In this document: piece after piece, positions 23,681 through 34,528 of the stretch
Numbering within the stretch: the first letter of the stretch is position 1
Layout: each line of letters begins with the position of its first letter
From: Phycomyces blakesleeanus NRRL 1555(-)
Lineage: Eukaryota; Mucoromycota; Mucoromycetes; Mucorales; Phycomycetaceae
DNA length: 64,000 nucleotides
Reading direction: 5' to 3'
Assembly: GCF_001638985.1 (NCBI RefSeq)
Contig: NW_017265164.1
Span: 1 to 64,000, forward strand
Made by a program: the position numbers and the translations under genes
Notes under the pieces: generated by a model
What the model was told of the DNA's origin: nothing
Databases searched by the model: none
What the model saw: only the letters and a program-made list of their open reading frames with translations

Positions 23681-24580
23681 TACACAGTAAAAAAAAAATC
23701 GAAGAAAAAAAAGAGGTAACAAAAGTTATGACTTTCCTATTACAATTATTTTAGATCCTAATTCATTTTCTTACCTCCATTAACAGTTTACAACTTGACC
23801 TTTTCAATCTGAGATCAATAGATAACTAGTGAGCCACAAGCAGATCAACCTTTATTACAATTCATATCAACAGCAAACCCAAATTCGTCAAAAAAGAAGC
23901 AGTTCTTTAGAAGATACATTCCTCAACTCATACAACACACATTAGAAGAGTAGTGTCACAATTTCTAGCTTTTGGATGATGACTTACGCCCTTCAAACTG
24001 GGAGTATATTCTTCTTTCATTTATTCGGTTACTCCTGATATCTTTATGCTCACACCTGCAATATACTTGATCAAATCATCGGTTGCGCCCTGAATAGCTG
24101 CCGAGGGACTGTTGTAAAACTCTTAACCAATTGTTCATTATTCTCATCGTTTAATTGGCTGATTGGTCTGTTTCAGGTGCGATTGATTTTCCACAAAGGT
24201 ATGTTCTTATCTGGGCCATTTCCACAAGCTTTTTTTTTTCTATTTTAGCGAGGTATCATAATTGTCGTTTGCGGATTTGGCTGCCTCCTTTGGCGTCATT
24301 ATCTTTGATTTGAAGAAATATAGATATATCATGTGGTTCTCATCAGCATAGACATTATACTGGACAGCTCTTTCTTTCTTAGGGACAGACCCCTCTATTA
24401 CGACATTACAAGGAACAACTGCTTGAAATTGAGCTTTTTAGGTTTTGAAAAACTTTTTTTTTAGGATTGATCAGTTTTCTCAATCGGAATGACTTCTCAA
24501 CAAAGGTTATTGCTTCTTTTTCTTTGTCATCAACAATATTACCACAGCCGTATTCGTAAAAGAAACCACACTTTTTAAAC
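23681..24580 (-). pseudogene. Decayed Tc1/mariner transposase (second family)
   Basis: Minus-strand coding from about 24580 down shows FKKCGFFYEYGCGNIVDDKE, then QFQAVVPCNVVIEGS. Next is a helix-turn-helix start MTPKEAAKSANDNYDTSLK ended by a stop, then SANQLNDENNEQLVKSF, EFYNSPSAAIQGATDDLIKY, and finally NCFFFDEFGFAVDMNCNKG near 23845-23905. The last is the first catalytic block (DE-x-GF) of Tc1/mariner enzymes. Stops and at least two frame changes break it, and the DNAPIH and ELNPIE blocks are missing. A TA followed by CACAGTAAAA at 23681 may mark its downstream inverted terminus. Confidence 0.65.
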
Positions 24581-24789
24581 TAATAAACATGAGAGAAAGC
24601 TTGTTTCTACAAAGCAACCAAATACAAAATATATTCTTGACCAAATTTATTTTCAAAAACATGGGCAATTGCATTTCTTTCTTTGATCAAGCTATTTTGA
24701 GAGAAAAGAAGTACAGATAACACAATTGATCGCTTTTCTTACAACTTTACATAGCTTGGAAATAGAATACTTGGATTAGCCAACAATTT

Positions 24790-24836
24790 TTTTTATTTTT
24801 TTTTGGTTTTTGGTTTTTGGTTTTTGGGGGGTTTTG
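24790..24836. repeat. T-rich tract with (TTTTTGG)n
   Basis: Four near-perfect TTTTTGG units end in GGGGGG at the left border of the mariner element. Confidence 0.7.
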
Positions 24837-25112
24837 GTTATCTTTAAGAAAGAAAATGTTGTATAGTAAAACACATTTGTAAGTCGCACAATTCGAAAAT
24901 ATAAGGCGAACTTTTAAGATTTTAATTAATTTTTTTAGAAAAACAAAAAAAGTGACATACCAAGTACATTTTATTTATTTTTTCTTGCCGAAAATTATGC
25001 AAGGGGTGTATTGAGTTCCCTTTATATATAAAGTACATATAGGAAATTAAAAAAAAATTCAAAATGTTAGGAGTAACAAGAAGCTCTAAAAGTACAAACA
25101 TTAGTTTTTGTA

Positions 25113-25412
25113 CACTCTTTCCGGAAATTATTGGTGCAAAAATAAAAATCAATTTGGTGCACAAACAAAAATAAATTTGGTGCAAAAATACAAAAATAAA
25201 TTTGGTGCAAAAATAAAAAATTATTTAGTGCAAAAACAAAGATAAAATTTTGTGCAATTTTTTTACCATTTCTCTGCTTAATTCATCTTTTTTGGTGCAT
25301 TTGGTGCCTTCCATTTTTGCACCAAATAATTTTGTATTTTTGCACCAAATTTATTTTTGTTTGTGCACCAAATTGATTTTTATTTTTGCACCAATAATTT
25401 CCGGAAAAAGTG
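25113..25412. mobile_element. 300-bp foldback MITE nested in the mariner element
   Basis: The two halves are near-perfect inverted repeats for about 85 bp, starting CACTCTTTCCGGAAATTATT and ending with its complement with one change. The ends are flanked by TA (25111-25112 and 25413-25414), the Tc1/mariner target. Inside are repeated TTTGGTGCAAAAAT motifs. There is no coding capacity. It inserted between the left terminus and the transposase start, so it is younger than its host element. Confidence 0.85.
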
Positions 25413-25568
25413 TATGTATCATTTGATTTAGTGCAGTACGCCGTGACTGACTTTATTAATTCGAGAATGAATTCCTCAAAGAGAATCTGCTTGCATAAAG
25501 CTTTGCTTGTAGTTAAATAAACAATATATACATCCTTTCTCAATTATCTAAACTTCTACCTTAAAAAT

Positions 25569-26880
25569 ATGTCCTCTATTAAATTAATCTATGAAGACGG
25601 TCAAGGAAAAATCGTTAATGAAGACGGATCTGAAGCTTTGAGCCAAATGATTGATGAAAACAGCCATGGTCTCCAGACCATATCAACACATTCTAGATGT
25701 CTTGAATCGAAAAATACAGATATACTGCCAGAAGTCTCAGAGGTATTTTTTTTACAAAGTGATAACTATAAGTGTATTTAAATATGTATCCGATTTAGAA
25801 TGGCCAAACGGACGATCGAGCAGGAAGTCCAATTATGCCCCCAGCGAAAAAAGGCAAGACTACTCGTCAGCGAAACACGTATAGTGACGAAGATATTATA
25901 AGGTTCTTCAAGCTGAAGGACGAGAAGTTGCTGAGTGCAAATGCTGCAGCAAAGAAGCTGAACATCAATCCAAGAGTGGCTCAGCGTTGGGTGAAGAAGT
26001 ATGACGAAGATCCGGATAATATATTCGTACGTGGCAAGAAAAGCGGTAAAAGACGATTAACCGACGAGCACAAGAAGTGCATCAAGGAATTCGTTGCCAA
26101 AAATGCGTCCGTCTACGTAAAAGATGTGATGGACCATCTCATTACTATCTTTGGTGAGATCAATGTTTCGAGAGAGACAGTCAGGAGATTTATGATTGAC
26201 GAATGTAACCTCACATTCAAAAAAGGTGTACAAGTAGCCTGTAGTAAAGAATAGTGAAAAAAATATCCAAAGAAAGATAGGATTGGATAAATGAGTTGAA
26301 GAAAACGAATGCAAACAGCATGAAGAACTGTGCTTTCTTAGACGAGTAAGCATTTGACATCAACATGCGACAAGGAAGAGGTTGGTCCAAGAAGGGCAAA
26401 AGGGAATCTTTACCACCCCCTCAGCATTCTTGGGGTGATATAGGCTAAGGGCGTCATTTATGTTAGCTTAAGAGACCCAAAGTTTAGCAAGAAGCAGCCC
26501 TCCTCCGGCGAGTCTGGTAAAAAGGCCACAGCAATCGATCATTTCTTTATGTTTGTAAAGTCTATCCTTGGTGAGATGGATAAGTACCCCGCTATGGAAG
26601 GAAGCTTTCTGGTGATGGATAACGCACCGATCCACCAGAGTGCAGGTATGAGCCAGTACATCGTCTCTAGGGAATACAGATCCATTTACCTTCCGGCATA
26701 CCCCACAGAACTTAACCCTATTGAAATGTTCCGGAAAGTAGTGAAGGACAGTGTAAGATAAAAAAAATCTTAAAGACAACGAGACAATCCTAACCAGGAT
26801 TGAGGAAGGGTGCAGTAGTCTAAGTGATGACTACTACAACATTATACATCATTCTGTAGACCAGTTCACCAGACGTGAAA
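25569..26880 (+). pseudogene. Tc1/mariner transposase, disrupted
   Basis: Exon 1 (25569-25742) opens MSSIKLIYEDGQGKIVNEDG. A 56-nt intron (25743-25798, GTATTT...TTTAG) leads into exon 2 with a helix-turn-helix region (SANAAAKKLNINPRVAQRWV, RRLTDEHKKCIKEFV, then INVSRETVRRFMIDECNL). Frame is lost after 26254. The first catalytic block reads CAFLDE, then a TAA where a residue should be, then AFDINM. Further stops follow. The second block MDNAPIHQ and third TELNPIEMFRKVVKD are present at 26549-26761, so the D-D-E order is visible but not in one frame. It probably bound the 48-bp termini when intact. Confidence 0.85.
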
Positions 26881-26983
26881 ATAAGGAACCTTTGTAATTA
26901 CTCATTTTCTACATAATATAACATACATTCCATTATACGCCTTAAATTTTCAATTTGTGCACCTTTTATACTGTGTTTTACTG

Positions 26984-27108
26984 TACTAAACGACCATACT
27001 TATAAGGCTCACTTTCTATAACTAAAATGAAACAAATCGTTAACAGAAAATAAAAATTGACATGTATTTTAGTAAGAAATTAAGAAATAGATGCTACATA
27101 ATGAAAAT
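26984..27108 (+). repeat. Dispersed 125-bp repeat, first copy
   Basis: It starts TACTAAACGACCATACT and matches 34084-34212 at most positions. It begins exactly at the TA duplication of the mariner element, so the mariner probably inserted at the edge of this repeat. Confidence 0.75.
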
Positions 27109-27117
27109 AGGTGCTTA

Positions 27118-27630
27118 GAGCATCTGCAGCAGTAGCATTTAAATTTAGTTTTTCCCGATTTAAGTGCTTTTTGTAAATGCTTTTCAAAAAAATCGTCCGC
27201 AGCAGTAGCATTTCCGACAGCATGTATTTACATGCTCCGTGATTTTTATGACCTTGAGCATGGAAATAGATGCTCATTTTAAAAACTTGCCGAGCATTTA
27301 AATCGTTTTTCTTTGTTATTTTTTTCTTTAAATCGAATAATAGTATATAACAGCACTTAAAAAATCTCACAAAAATTATGCTCACTACAAAGCTGATAGT
27401 CTCGAGAACATTTAACTTGTATTTTTTATATTAAATATAAAAGAAAAATATCTAATAATAATGAATTTTACTAGTGAAGAAGACTATACCAGATAGTATA
27501 ATTATCTAAATGCTTCTTTTTATTATGCTACTGATATTTTACCCTCAATATTTTTACTGATTTAAACCTCAGATGTGGCTTATGAGCACTTAAATTAATG
27601 CTAATGGAAATGCTACTGCTGCAGATGCTC
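27118..27630. mobile_element. PIF/Harbinger-type MITE, 513 bp, TTA duplication
   Basis: Perfect 23-bp terminal inverted repeats start GAGCATCTGCAGCAGTAGCA. TTA flanks both ends (27115-27117 and 27631-27633), the 3-bp target duplication expected for PIF/Harbinger. The GCAGCAGTAGCATTT word recurs inside near 27190. No transposase is encoded. A possible helper is the Harbinger element at 44.8-47.6 kb, whose left flank carries a related ATCTCCAGTAGTGG word. Confidence 0.85.
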
Positions 27631-27633
27631 TTA

Positions 27634-28080
27634 GAATATTTTTCGTGCTCTACAGAAACGTCGTGCCCGAGAGGAAAAGTGTCGGACACGAATGATAATT
27701 GTATAACATAAAGAAGTTGAATTGTAGTTTATCCGGAACTATAAATAAAAAAACTTAACAGTGGTTTCTCTGGTGAAATAATTTATTTATTTATTTATTT
27801 ATTGTAATATGTACAGTGCAATGAGTATATTTTTACTCTTATTTTTCTTCATTTTCTTCTTTATTTTCATTTTCTTTTTAATATTTTTTTCTCTTTCTTT
27901 AAATAAGTAATCTATACATATTTTTAGGCTGTGTCAATTTGGTTTATATAATCTACGTGTCTAGTAATTCTACTGAAAAAATGCTATTTAAATATATATA
28001 TATATATATATATTCATGCTCTAATTTTTGTTTTTAACACTAGAGGTACAACCCCTTGGTTAATATAATCTCTATCTATA
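27634..28080. other. Low-complexity intergenic DNA
   Basis: Contains (ATTT)n at about 27781-27804, a pyrimidine-rich TTTTC tract at 27840-27905 and (TA)n at 27992-28012. No gene is seen. Confidence 0.6.
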
Positions 28081-28223
28081 TCAAGAGTCTCTTGATTTGC
28101 AATGTTTCTTGGGTCCACTGTTATTAAAGTACATTGGTTTAAAAACCTATTAGCAATAGCAGTAACAATAACAACAGCAGAAGCAATAACAATAACAAGA
28201 GCAATAGTAAATGATAATAATAA

Positions 28224-28258
<35 letters not shown>

Positions 28259-30459
28259 ATAACGGTAACAATGATAATGATAATGATAATGATAATGTCA
28301 ATAGTGATAATAATAATAATGTATACATATATATAAAAGTGGGAAATTTTTGGTAAGTACTTGTCTCAAACTCAAGAGTTATATAAATATAGATGTAAAT
28401 GTATAGAAAAAAAATCCATACATAATATATAAGTATTGCTATACTTACCAGTTTTCTACTAGATGGTGGTATGGTTGCTCTAGTAACCCTTTTAGTCTGT
28501 TTTCGTACACGATGTATAGAAATCTCACTCGAACAAATAAGCTGGGTTATCTCAAAAAAGACCTTTTCAACTTCTTCCTCTGATTTTGGATATCTTTGTA
28601 GTTCCTTGAAATACCTCTGGGTATTACACCCAGCTTTATCTGATCCAGCCGAAGAAGAACTGTTGGCCTTGGACGACTCGGACATTATCCTATTAAGAGT
28701 ACTTGATCTCCAGGCCAGAAGGGTAGTGTGTAACAGAGTCTTGGTGATGCTGATAGGTAGGCCGCCAACACAGATCATTTTTGTTATGCTTTCTTGGTCC
28801 AGATCTTGCCATCCATAAACACTTAATAAGGTTCTGCATTCTTTTCTCGCATAGTCTTCACAGGCACATACAGCCTGTTCGCATCCATAGCTGACTAAGA
28901 AATCAAAGTGTTGTTGTTGTTGTTTTTTTTTGGATTGGTTTAGTTATTATACTTTGGCCTTCCAATAGAAGAATGAAGATAATAATAAGAAGGAGTTTAC
29001 CTGACAAATCCCAGATGATCCACAAAGTCTCGTTATTGATATTTGACCGTAGGTATTGGAATGCTTGGTGCCGAATAGAGCCAAATTGAAATCGAGTAGA
29101 TGCCTTGATGACCTGTGAAGCTTCATAGACACTTTTTGCATCGTATCTGGATGTATACATGAATGTGAACAGCTTCTCAAATATATCTGGATGTACACCT
29201 CGAATGGTTATCTTTAGATCACCAGTGCTGTCTGATCTGCTCAAAAGCATGTCTTTGAACCAATCAGATATATCAGTCAAGAGATACTTGTGGCAATAAA
29301 ACATTCGACTCTTTGACACTTTATTGATAAAGATATATACATATATTATGTAATACACCAATTAGTAAGCCATTTTGGTGCTATCTTTGATTTTATTTTC
29401 TTTTAAAAAATTACCTGTTTGTGCATCTTCTTTTTCTTCGTTCTCATTTTCGTTTTCATCTTCAATTACTCTAATTCGTATGTCATATGTGTCTGATGGA
29501 TTAGGATATAGAGATGTGGTTTCGGATATAAGATTCAATGGCTGGCTGTAAATATCTTCCAGCCTAACATGGACACTGATATGAGAAGTATCGATACAAG
29601 ATGTTTCGGGAAACTTGTGAAGATTTGAAAGCTTCCATTTGTATACATCTATTGTAAGTCGATGAGTATATCAGTACAGAGCAAAGCAAATAAAGAGAAA
29701 GAAAGTGTGTGCGTTACCTTGCCCATTATTCTTGCTCACTAGAAATGTTTGTATATATATATATTAAGGTTTGTTTGTGTGCTACTGGGTAGAATTTGAT
29801 AAATTCACCTACACTTGTCATACTCGGTTCTATGTTTTTCTTTTAGATTCTTGTCAGTGTAGGTGGTGACAATTTCGATTACAATGTTTGCTTTGAGTGA
29901 GTCCGGTAATTTGTGTATATTGTCTTTATTTCCGACCGTCTGTAAGATGATTTCGACACAGAGTTGCTAAGTAGATATATAAATATTAGTTTTCTGGGTA
30001 CAGGAGGAGGAGGCTGAAAAAAAAACTGTTGCACGAAAAAAAAAGCCCAAGACTTGGCTTCGCGGGGCTTACATCACTTTCAGGGTTTGAGTCTTTTGAG
30101 AGCTATAGCAATACATGAATACAAAGATTTTTTATACATATATTAAGACCAGAGTTAATATAACCAATATTTAATTTAAGATATGCATGTATATGCAAAT
30201 ATCGACTTACTGTTATTGTACTAGAGAAAATATACAGACAATAATAATAATGAATACACATATAAATAATTTACAGGCTTTAAATAATGCGCATTGACAG
30301 AATAACTTTTTATTACTGATTCTTTATATACATTAGAGCTACTTACACTTACCATTTGTAACTTTCAAGGACAATTTGTACGTTGCTCACTTTTGCTTGT
30401 GAAGAGAGGGTGTGTAGGTTGTTCACTATGCAGTGTACTGTATTTGGCTTTATATCCAT
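28081..30459 (-). CDS. BTB/POZ-domain protein, nine exons, likely Cul3 adaptor
   Basis: Exons: 30459-30353, 30220-30211, 30102-30073, 29966-29813, 29738-29718, 29648-29415, 29318-29001, 28894-28449, 28146-28081, giving 461 residues. All junctions are GT-AG and keep frame. Exon 2 is only 10 nt. The first 185 residues (DVYKWKLSNLHKF, ISVHVRLEDIY) resemble the two-domain plan of MATH-BTB proteins, but MATH identity is not certain. Exon 7 encodes the BTB fold: CHKYLLTDISDWFKDML, then IFEKLFTFMYTSRYD, then ASQVIKASTRFQFGS. Exon 8 gives a helical segment in the place of a BACK region. BTB proteins of this type usually bind cullin-3. The last exon is the weakest part: another acceptor in the microsatellite-rich final intron would change the C-terminus. 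Confidence 0.75.
28218..28325. repeat. (TAG)n and (AAT/GAT)n microsatellites inside the last intron of the BTB gene
   Basis: About 11-12 AGT units at 28223-28257 are followed by AATGAT units and AAT repeats. Poly-Ser or poly-Leu readings of this tract are artefacts of the repeat. Confidence 0.9.
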
Positions 30460-32473
30460 TAACGATCTGGTGTTCAATTGAATCAAGAAAATATGCTTAG
30501 ATGTTGTGCTTGAAAGTAAAGGGTTCAAGGATAATTTGAGCAGTAGTAAGAAAAGAAGGTTTGTATTATCTAAAAATATAAATAAAATGAGAGAGAGATG
30601 TGCGTTGATTGTTCATTTGGATCTTCTTATATATATATATACATAAAATAAATAGATTCGGTAGTTGCACAATCTATTTTAACATTTGTCGGAATTAGTC
30701 AGTTGTGACTTGCCCTGTACTTTTTTCTTTCCCGGGCTTCTCCATTCAATGCACGGTAATTGCATTGGAGTGGCACTTTGCTTACATTGGATCTATTCTA
30801 GATTGCTCATTTTCTTTCTTTCTTTCTTTACTGCCAGAAAAATCCATTTTGATACATTTTTATTGCTAATCAAGCTATGGCTAGCAATTAGCATAGTGCT
30901 AGAGTTATATGAGTACTATAGATCTTCACAATAGCCAAAAAATAAATAAATAAGAAATAACGAAAAGAAATCTGATTACAAGAAATGCTAATAATGTGGA
31001 GAGCATTATAATAATATTATGCATAATTTGTTAAAGTTCTTTGGGCTTGGTATGCCAAAGTCAATAGTAAAATGTTCTTACTTGAGAAAAAACAACAACA
31101 AAATAGATAAAGTCAAAAGTCTATTCAATTTTTTTATATGTATTAGTAATACATAAATCTATAGATATTAAAAGAAAGAAAGGTAAAGAAAAAAGAAGAA
31201 ACAAATCAAGGAATAATACGCGAACACAGACGTATTCATTCTGGGACTCAATCCAAAGTAATAGTTAGATGTTGACTAATAAAATCGTATTAAAGAAAGC
31301 TGCTTTTTTTTCTTTACGGATATTGTTGTTGTTGGATAAATGTTTTAAGAAAGTACGACAGTACATTTTCGTTTTGGTCTTTTTGGGTATTTTTTTTTAA
31401 ACTTTTTGTTTTGTTTCCCTCTCTTAATCCCTGAAAACCGGTAAATAACAAACAAATCGAAAAAAGAAATAAAGCGCATTTTAATAAAGATAATGGAACC
31501 GTAATCCGAACTTATTTGAGTCAAATATTTATATATATATAAAGACCCTTTATTATTATAGCCACCCGAGGGAATGGATAGATGAACCTGTTTTCCAAAA
31601 AAAAAGGAGGCAATACAAAGTGTGTGTGGGGGAGTTATCATAGATCAAATCGAGAAAATAAAAAATCTATAAATATGATCTATAAATCCACAATTTCATC
31701 AAATAAGTCAAATTGGTCAAATGGGTAACACGCTACACACACACAGAATAGATGTACAAAAACAAGCTATTTAGCTAGCTGACTGACTACCAAGTAAGTT
31801 GATTTGAATCTTGCTAGTGGTTGCTAAAACCTTTCTAAATTGTTAAACCCTATTGTATATTTTAAAAAAAAAGAAAGAACTCTATCTCATGTACAAACTT
31901 CGACTCCATTGAATACAATTTCATATTCTCTGGTGTGACAGACAGAAGACAGAATTATTTTAGGCATACGGCTTTCCTTCTTTCAAAGGAAATTGAATAA
32001 ATGATATATATAAGTATATACTTATATATATATCTTTATATGACATAATTTGTGCTTAAAAACGTGTAATGCTTGTGAAAAGTATTACTCGTTTAATTGA
32101 AGTACTAATTTACGCATTAAGATATATTTTAAAGAGCTACCAAGAACAAATCGACTTTATTACTACATTTTTATATATATATTTAAAAGGTACAAAAAGA
32201 GCCAGTTTTTCTGGAAAACACGCTATACTCGAATAAATAAACAGATACCATATCTCTATAAAGTGTCAAATAATTTTTGCTACCATAATTTAGTAGAGAC
32301 AAACGTTGTGATTTAGAAACAGCCAGAATATAGTGTTACATCAAAGCTAAAAAAAAAAGAGACAGGAATTTACTGCGGATAAAACTGTGTTTCTGCGAGT
32401 CCCAATTAAACTTCACTTTGATAAGCAATTTTATTTTTCTTCTAAAAGCCACGTGGGTTGTATACGTAAAGGA
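30460..32473. other. Gene-poor AT-rich region
   Basis: A minus-strand frame at 31345-31641 ends in a very basic stretch (KRGKQNKKFKKKYPKRPKRK) that follows a good acceptor (GGTTTTCAG at about 31430). It could be a terminal exon of the small gene suggested at 32474-32689, but the linking exons were not found. Otherwise simple repeats only. Confidence 0.35.
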
Positions 32474-32689
32474 TCAAAAGAAATAGTAGATAAAAAATAG
32501 TCTAAGCTTACTATTCGAAAACCCAAAAAGAAATAAAGAAACGGGTATATTCATAGTAATGCTGGCCAAAATAAGGATCAGGGCCAGGGTCAGGGTAATA
32601 TTTGGTACCGAAAAAGTCTGAAGAAAATTATCAGTAATAAGAACTATAAAATAAAATAAAATTACAAGGGACCAAAGGCTTAAAATCAT
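32474..32689 (-). CDS. Possible first exon of a small membrane protein gene
   Basis: The minus-strand ATG at 32689 opens MILSLWSLVILFYFIVLITD, then TLTLALILILASITMNIPV. That gives two hydrophobic segments with Leu/Ile codons less AT-biased than the surroundings (ACCCTGACCCTGGCCCTG). A donor-like A|GTAAGC lies near 32508. A basic terminal exon may lie at 31345-31435. Not recognised as any family. T-rich DNA also yields hydrophobic frames by chance. Confidence 0.2.
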   Translation of the reverse strand: MILSLWSLVILFYFIVLITDNFLQTFSVPNITLTLALILILASITMNIPVSLFLFGFSNSKLRLFFIYYFF

Positions 32690-32710
32690 ATTTTAGAAAT
32701 TTATCTGTAT

Positions 32711-33950
32711 ATGGAGGATTTTGTTCCAATTTTTCTCCTAGTTAATTATAAGATTAATAAAGCACAGTATAGTACAACACACTTTATGTTATTTTACTCT
32801 ATAGTTTTAATTTATGACTACCATCAGAATCAACATAGAAAAGATAGGTTTGTTTCAATATGCTCAATCAATTCATGGAATATAACTCTCAAAAGTGCAG
32901 AGGAATTACATTACAGCCACACAATTTACTGGGTTAATACAAATTCTTTTTTTTTCAGGGTCATTAAAGAGGGAGATGACTTGACATATCCAAAAGCTTA
33001 TAAAATGTTTTCTGTATATGGACCAATTCAGTTGAGACTAATTCTTGGATATAACATCTTTAAAGGAGTCTCATAATCGAAACACCTCCTTTGTATATAT
33101 AACAGCGAAATACAGTTAATCTTAAATGGGTAGTACGATCTTTTCAGACTACTCGTCTAAGAGTTTTTAATTTTAAGTGGATTTCAAGCTTAATGTAGGT
33201 AGTAACATATAATTTGAGAGGAACCAAAACAGTAAAATAAAGAATAGTCTGACAGTAAAAGAGTCTCAGGCTAATGAAGTATTGTCATTTGAAACAAAAA
33301 TAAAAGAAAAAGAAAATGAAGCAAAAGATAAGGTGAGATAGTTTTCAAGTCCATTTTAGACTATGGCTGTTGTACTGAAACATTTCAGTTGATCTTTGGA
33401 GGACTTTATATTTATTCTCTTTATCTTACTTCATTGCTCCTCTTTAAATATTAAAACGTAATAAAGCTTATTGATCACTTTTGAGTAACAGAATCTTTTG
33501 TACTTCTTTTCGTTTTTCTTTTCTGGGGTCGGTGTTACTGAAGTACAAAGGTCTCCCTTTTATAGATATGTCTATTAAAGACCATATACTGGGCCTGTGC
33601 GTTTCGACAGCGTTCTTTATTTATTTCAATTCATTAATCTTTGCTTATCAGTTCCAATAATTCGGTGCTAGCGGATATCGTATCCCGTTTACCGAGGTCC
33701 AAGGTGAAAGATATTATATTGTAGGAAGTATTGTTTCAAGCCAAGATATATCTTTGAAAGTATTATAGGTATAATTCCGAACACTTTTTTTTTATTCCTA
33801 CACACATATATATTGAGTTGTATATATCAGCAATAAACCTCAGCCATAATCAAATATTTCCACTATTGATTTTTCATCGAAGCATATTATACCCCAACAT
33901 ATTATGCTGTCCACCAGCGGACGAGAGAATTGAAAGAAAAATTACTTTTC
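32711..33950. other. Intergenic, one doubtful frame
   Basis: A plus-strand frame at 32711-33076 contains VIKEGDDLTYPKAYKMF after an acceptor-like TTTTTTTTCAG (about 32960). It may be a dead exon. The rest shows no gene. The segment 33600-33720 is slightly GC-richer without an identifiable feature. Confidence 0.3.
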
Positions 33951-33981
33951 ATAGCAATTTATTCGATTCCGGATGGATATA

Positions 33982-34046
33982 TTTGTAAATTCCCTCGACA
34001 ATTACATGGTGTTTTTGACCATGTAATTGTCAAGGGAATTGACAAA
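33982..34046. repeat. 65-bp hairpin
   Basis: 29-bp arms (33982-34010 and 34018-34046) around a 7-bp loop, with two mismatches. The core is CCTCGACAATTACATGGT. Related words (CCTCGACAATTCCCTCG) recur at 34231-34247, suggesting remnants of a foldback element. Confidence 0.7.
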
Positions 34047-34083
34047 ATTTCTAAAATAAGGGTTCTAGTTACAAAAAAGGATG

Positions 34084-34212
34084 TACTAAACGACCATACT
34101 TTATAAGGCTCATTTTCTATAGCCAAAATGAAACAAATCATTAACAGAAATGAAATAAAAATGGGCAGGGTATTGTAGTAAAAAATTAAGAAACAGATGC
34201 TGAATAACAATT
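34084..34212 (+). repeat. Dispersed 125-bp repeat, second copy
   Basis: Matches 26984-27108. Its left flank (GGTT...GATG before TA) loosely resembles the left flank of the mariner at 24863, so this may be a related empty site. Confidence 0.7.
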
Positions 34213-34504
34213 GGAATCTTGTATGACGTGCTGCGACTTCCTCGACAATTCCCTCGTACGCCGGTGAACAGCATTAGTAGTGTTTTGGTATCATCTAACT
34301 AAGCATATCATTTCATTTGTGCTCAATATATATAACAAGGAATGAAATCAATAGAGATCATCTTTAAAGATAACTTCTATTTTATTTTTATATTTTTCGA
34401 AAAAGAAGCTCATCAAATTTCAATAGCAGGACCAAAAAGTTTGTTTAAAGAAAATATCGATAATAATTGATTTTATTATTAATTTACTTTTAATAGATTT
34501 GACT

Positions 34505-34528
34505 ATTGCACTGCACTGCACTGCACTA
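34505..34528. repeat. (CTGCA)n pentanucleotide repeat
   Basis: Four tandem ACTGC units within an otherwise AT-rich stretch. Confidence 0.8.

Larger units (their letters stand above)
24864..26983 (+). mobile_element. Tc1/mariner element with both terminal inverted repeats and TA duplication
   Basis: The ends match as inverted repeats over about 48 bp: TAGTAAAACAC...AAGGCG at the left, and on the complement CAGTAAAACAC...AAGGCG at the right. Each end is flanked by TA (24862-24863 and 26984-26985). The 2.1-kb element holds one transposase gene at 25569-26880, broken by stops, and a nested 300-bp foldback element at 25113-25412 in its leader. It sits between the decayed mariner at 23681-24580 and a repeat also present at 34084. 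Without a functional enzyme it could move only if another copy supplies one. Confidence 0.85.

Noticed and set aside
28102..28356. Plus-strand frame with poly-Ser and Asn/Asp runs
   Set aside because: It is the same microsatellite on the opposite strand of an intron.
28014..28778. A 254-codon minus-strand frame with a poly-Leu stretch
   Set aside because: Its first third is exon 8 of the BTB gene. The poly-Leu part is the (TAG)n microsatellite read through the last intron.
28947..29198. A second 83-codon minus-strand frame overlapping the BTB exon
   Set aside because: Out-of-frame shadow of exon 7, which carries the BTB motifs.
30686..30934. 82-codon plus-strand frame
   Set aside because: Hydrophobic, T-rich, no motif, and contains a (CTTT)n repeat.
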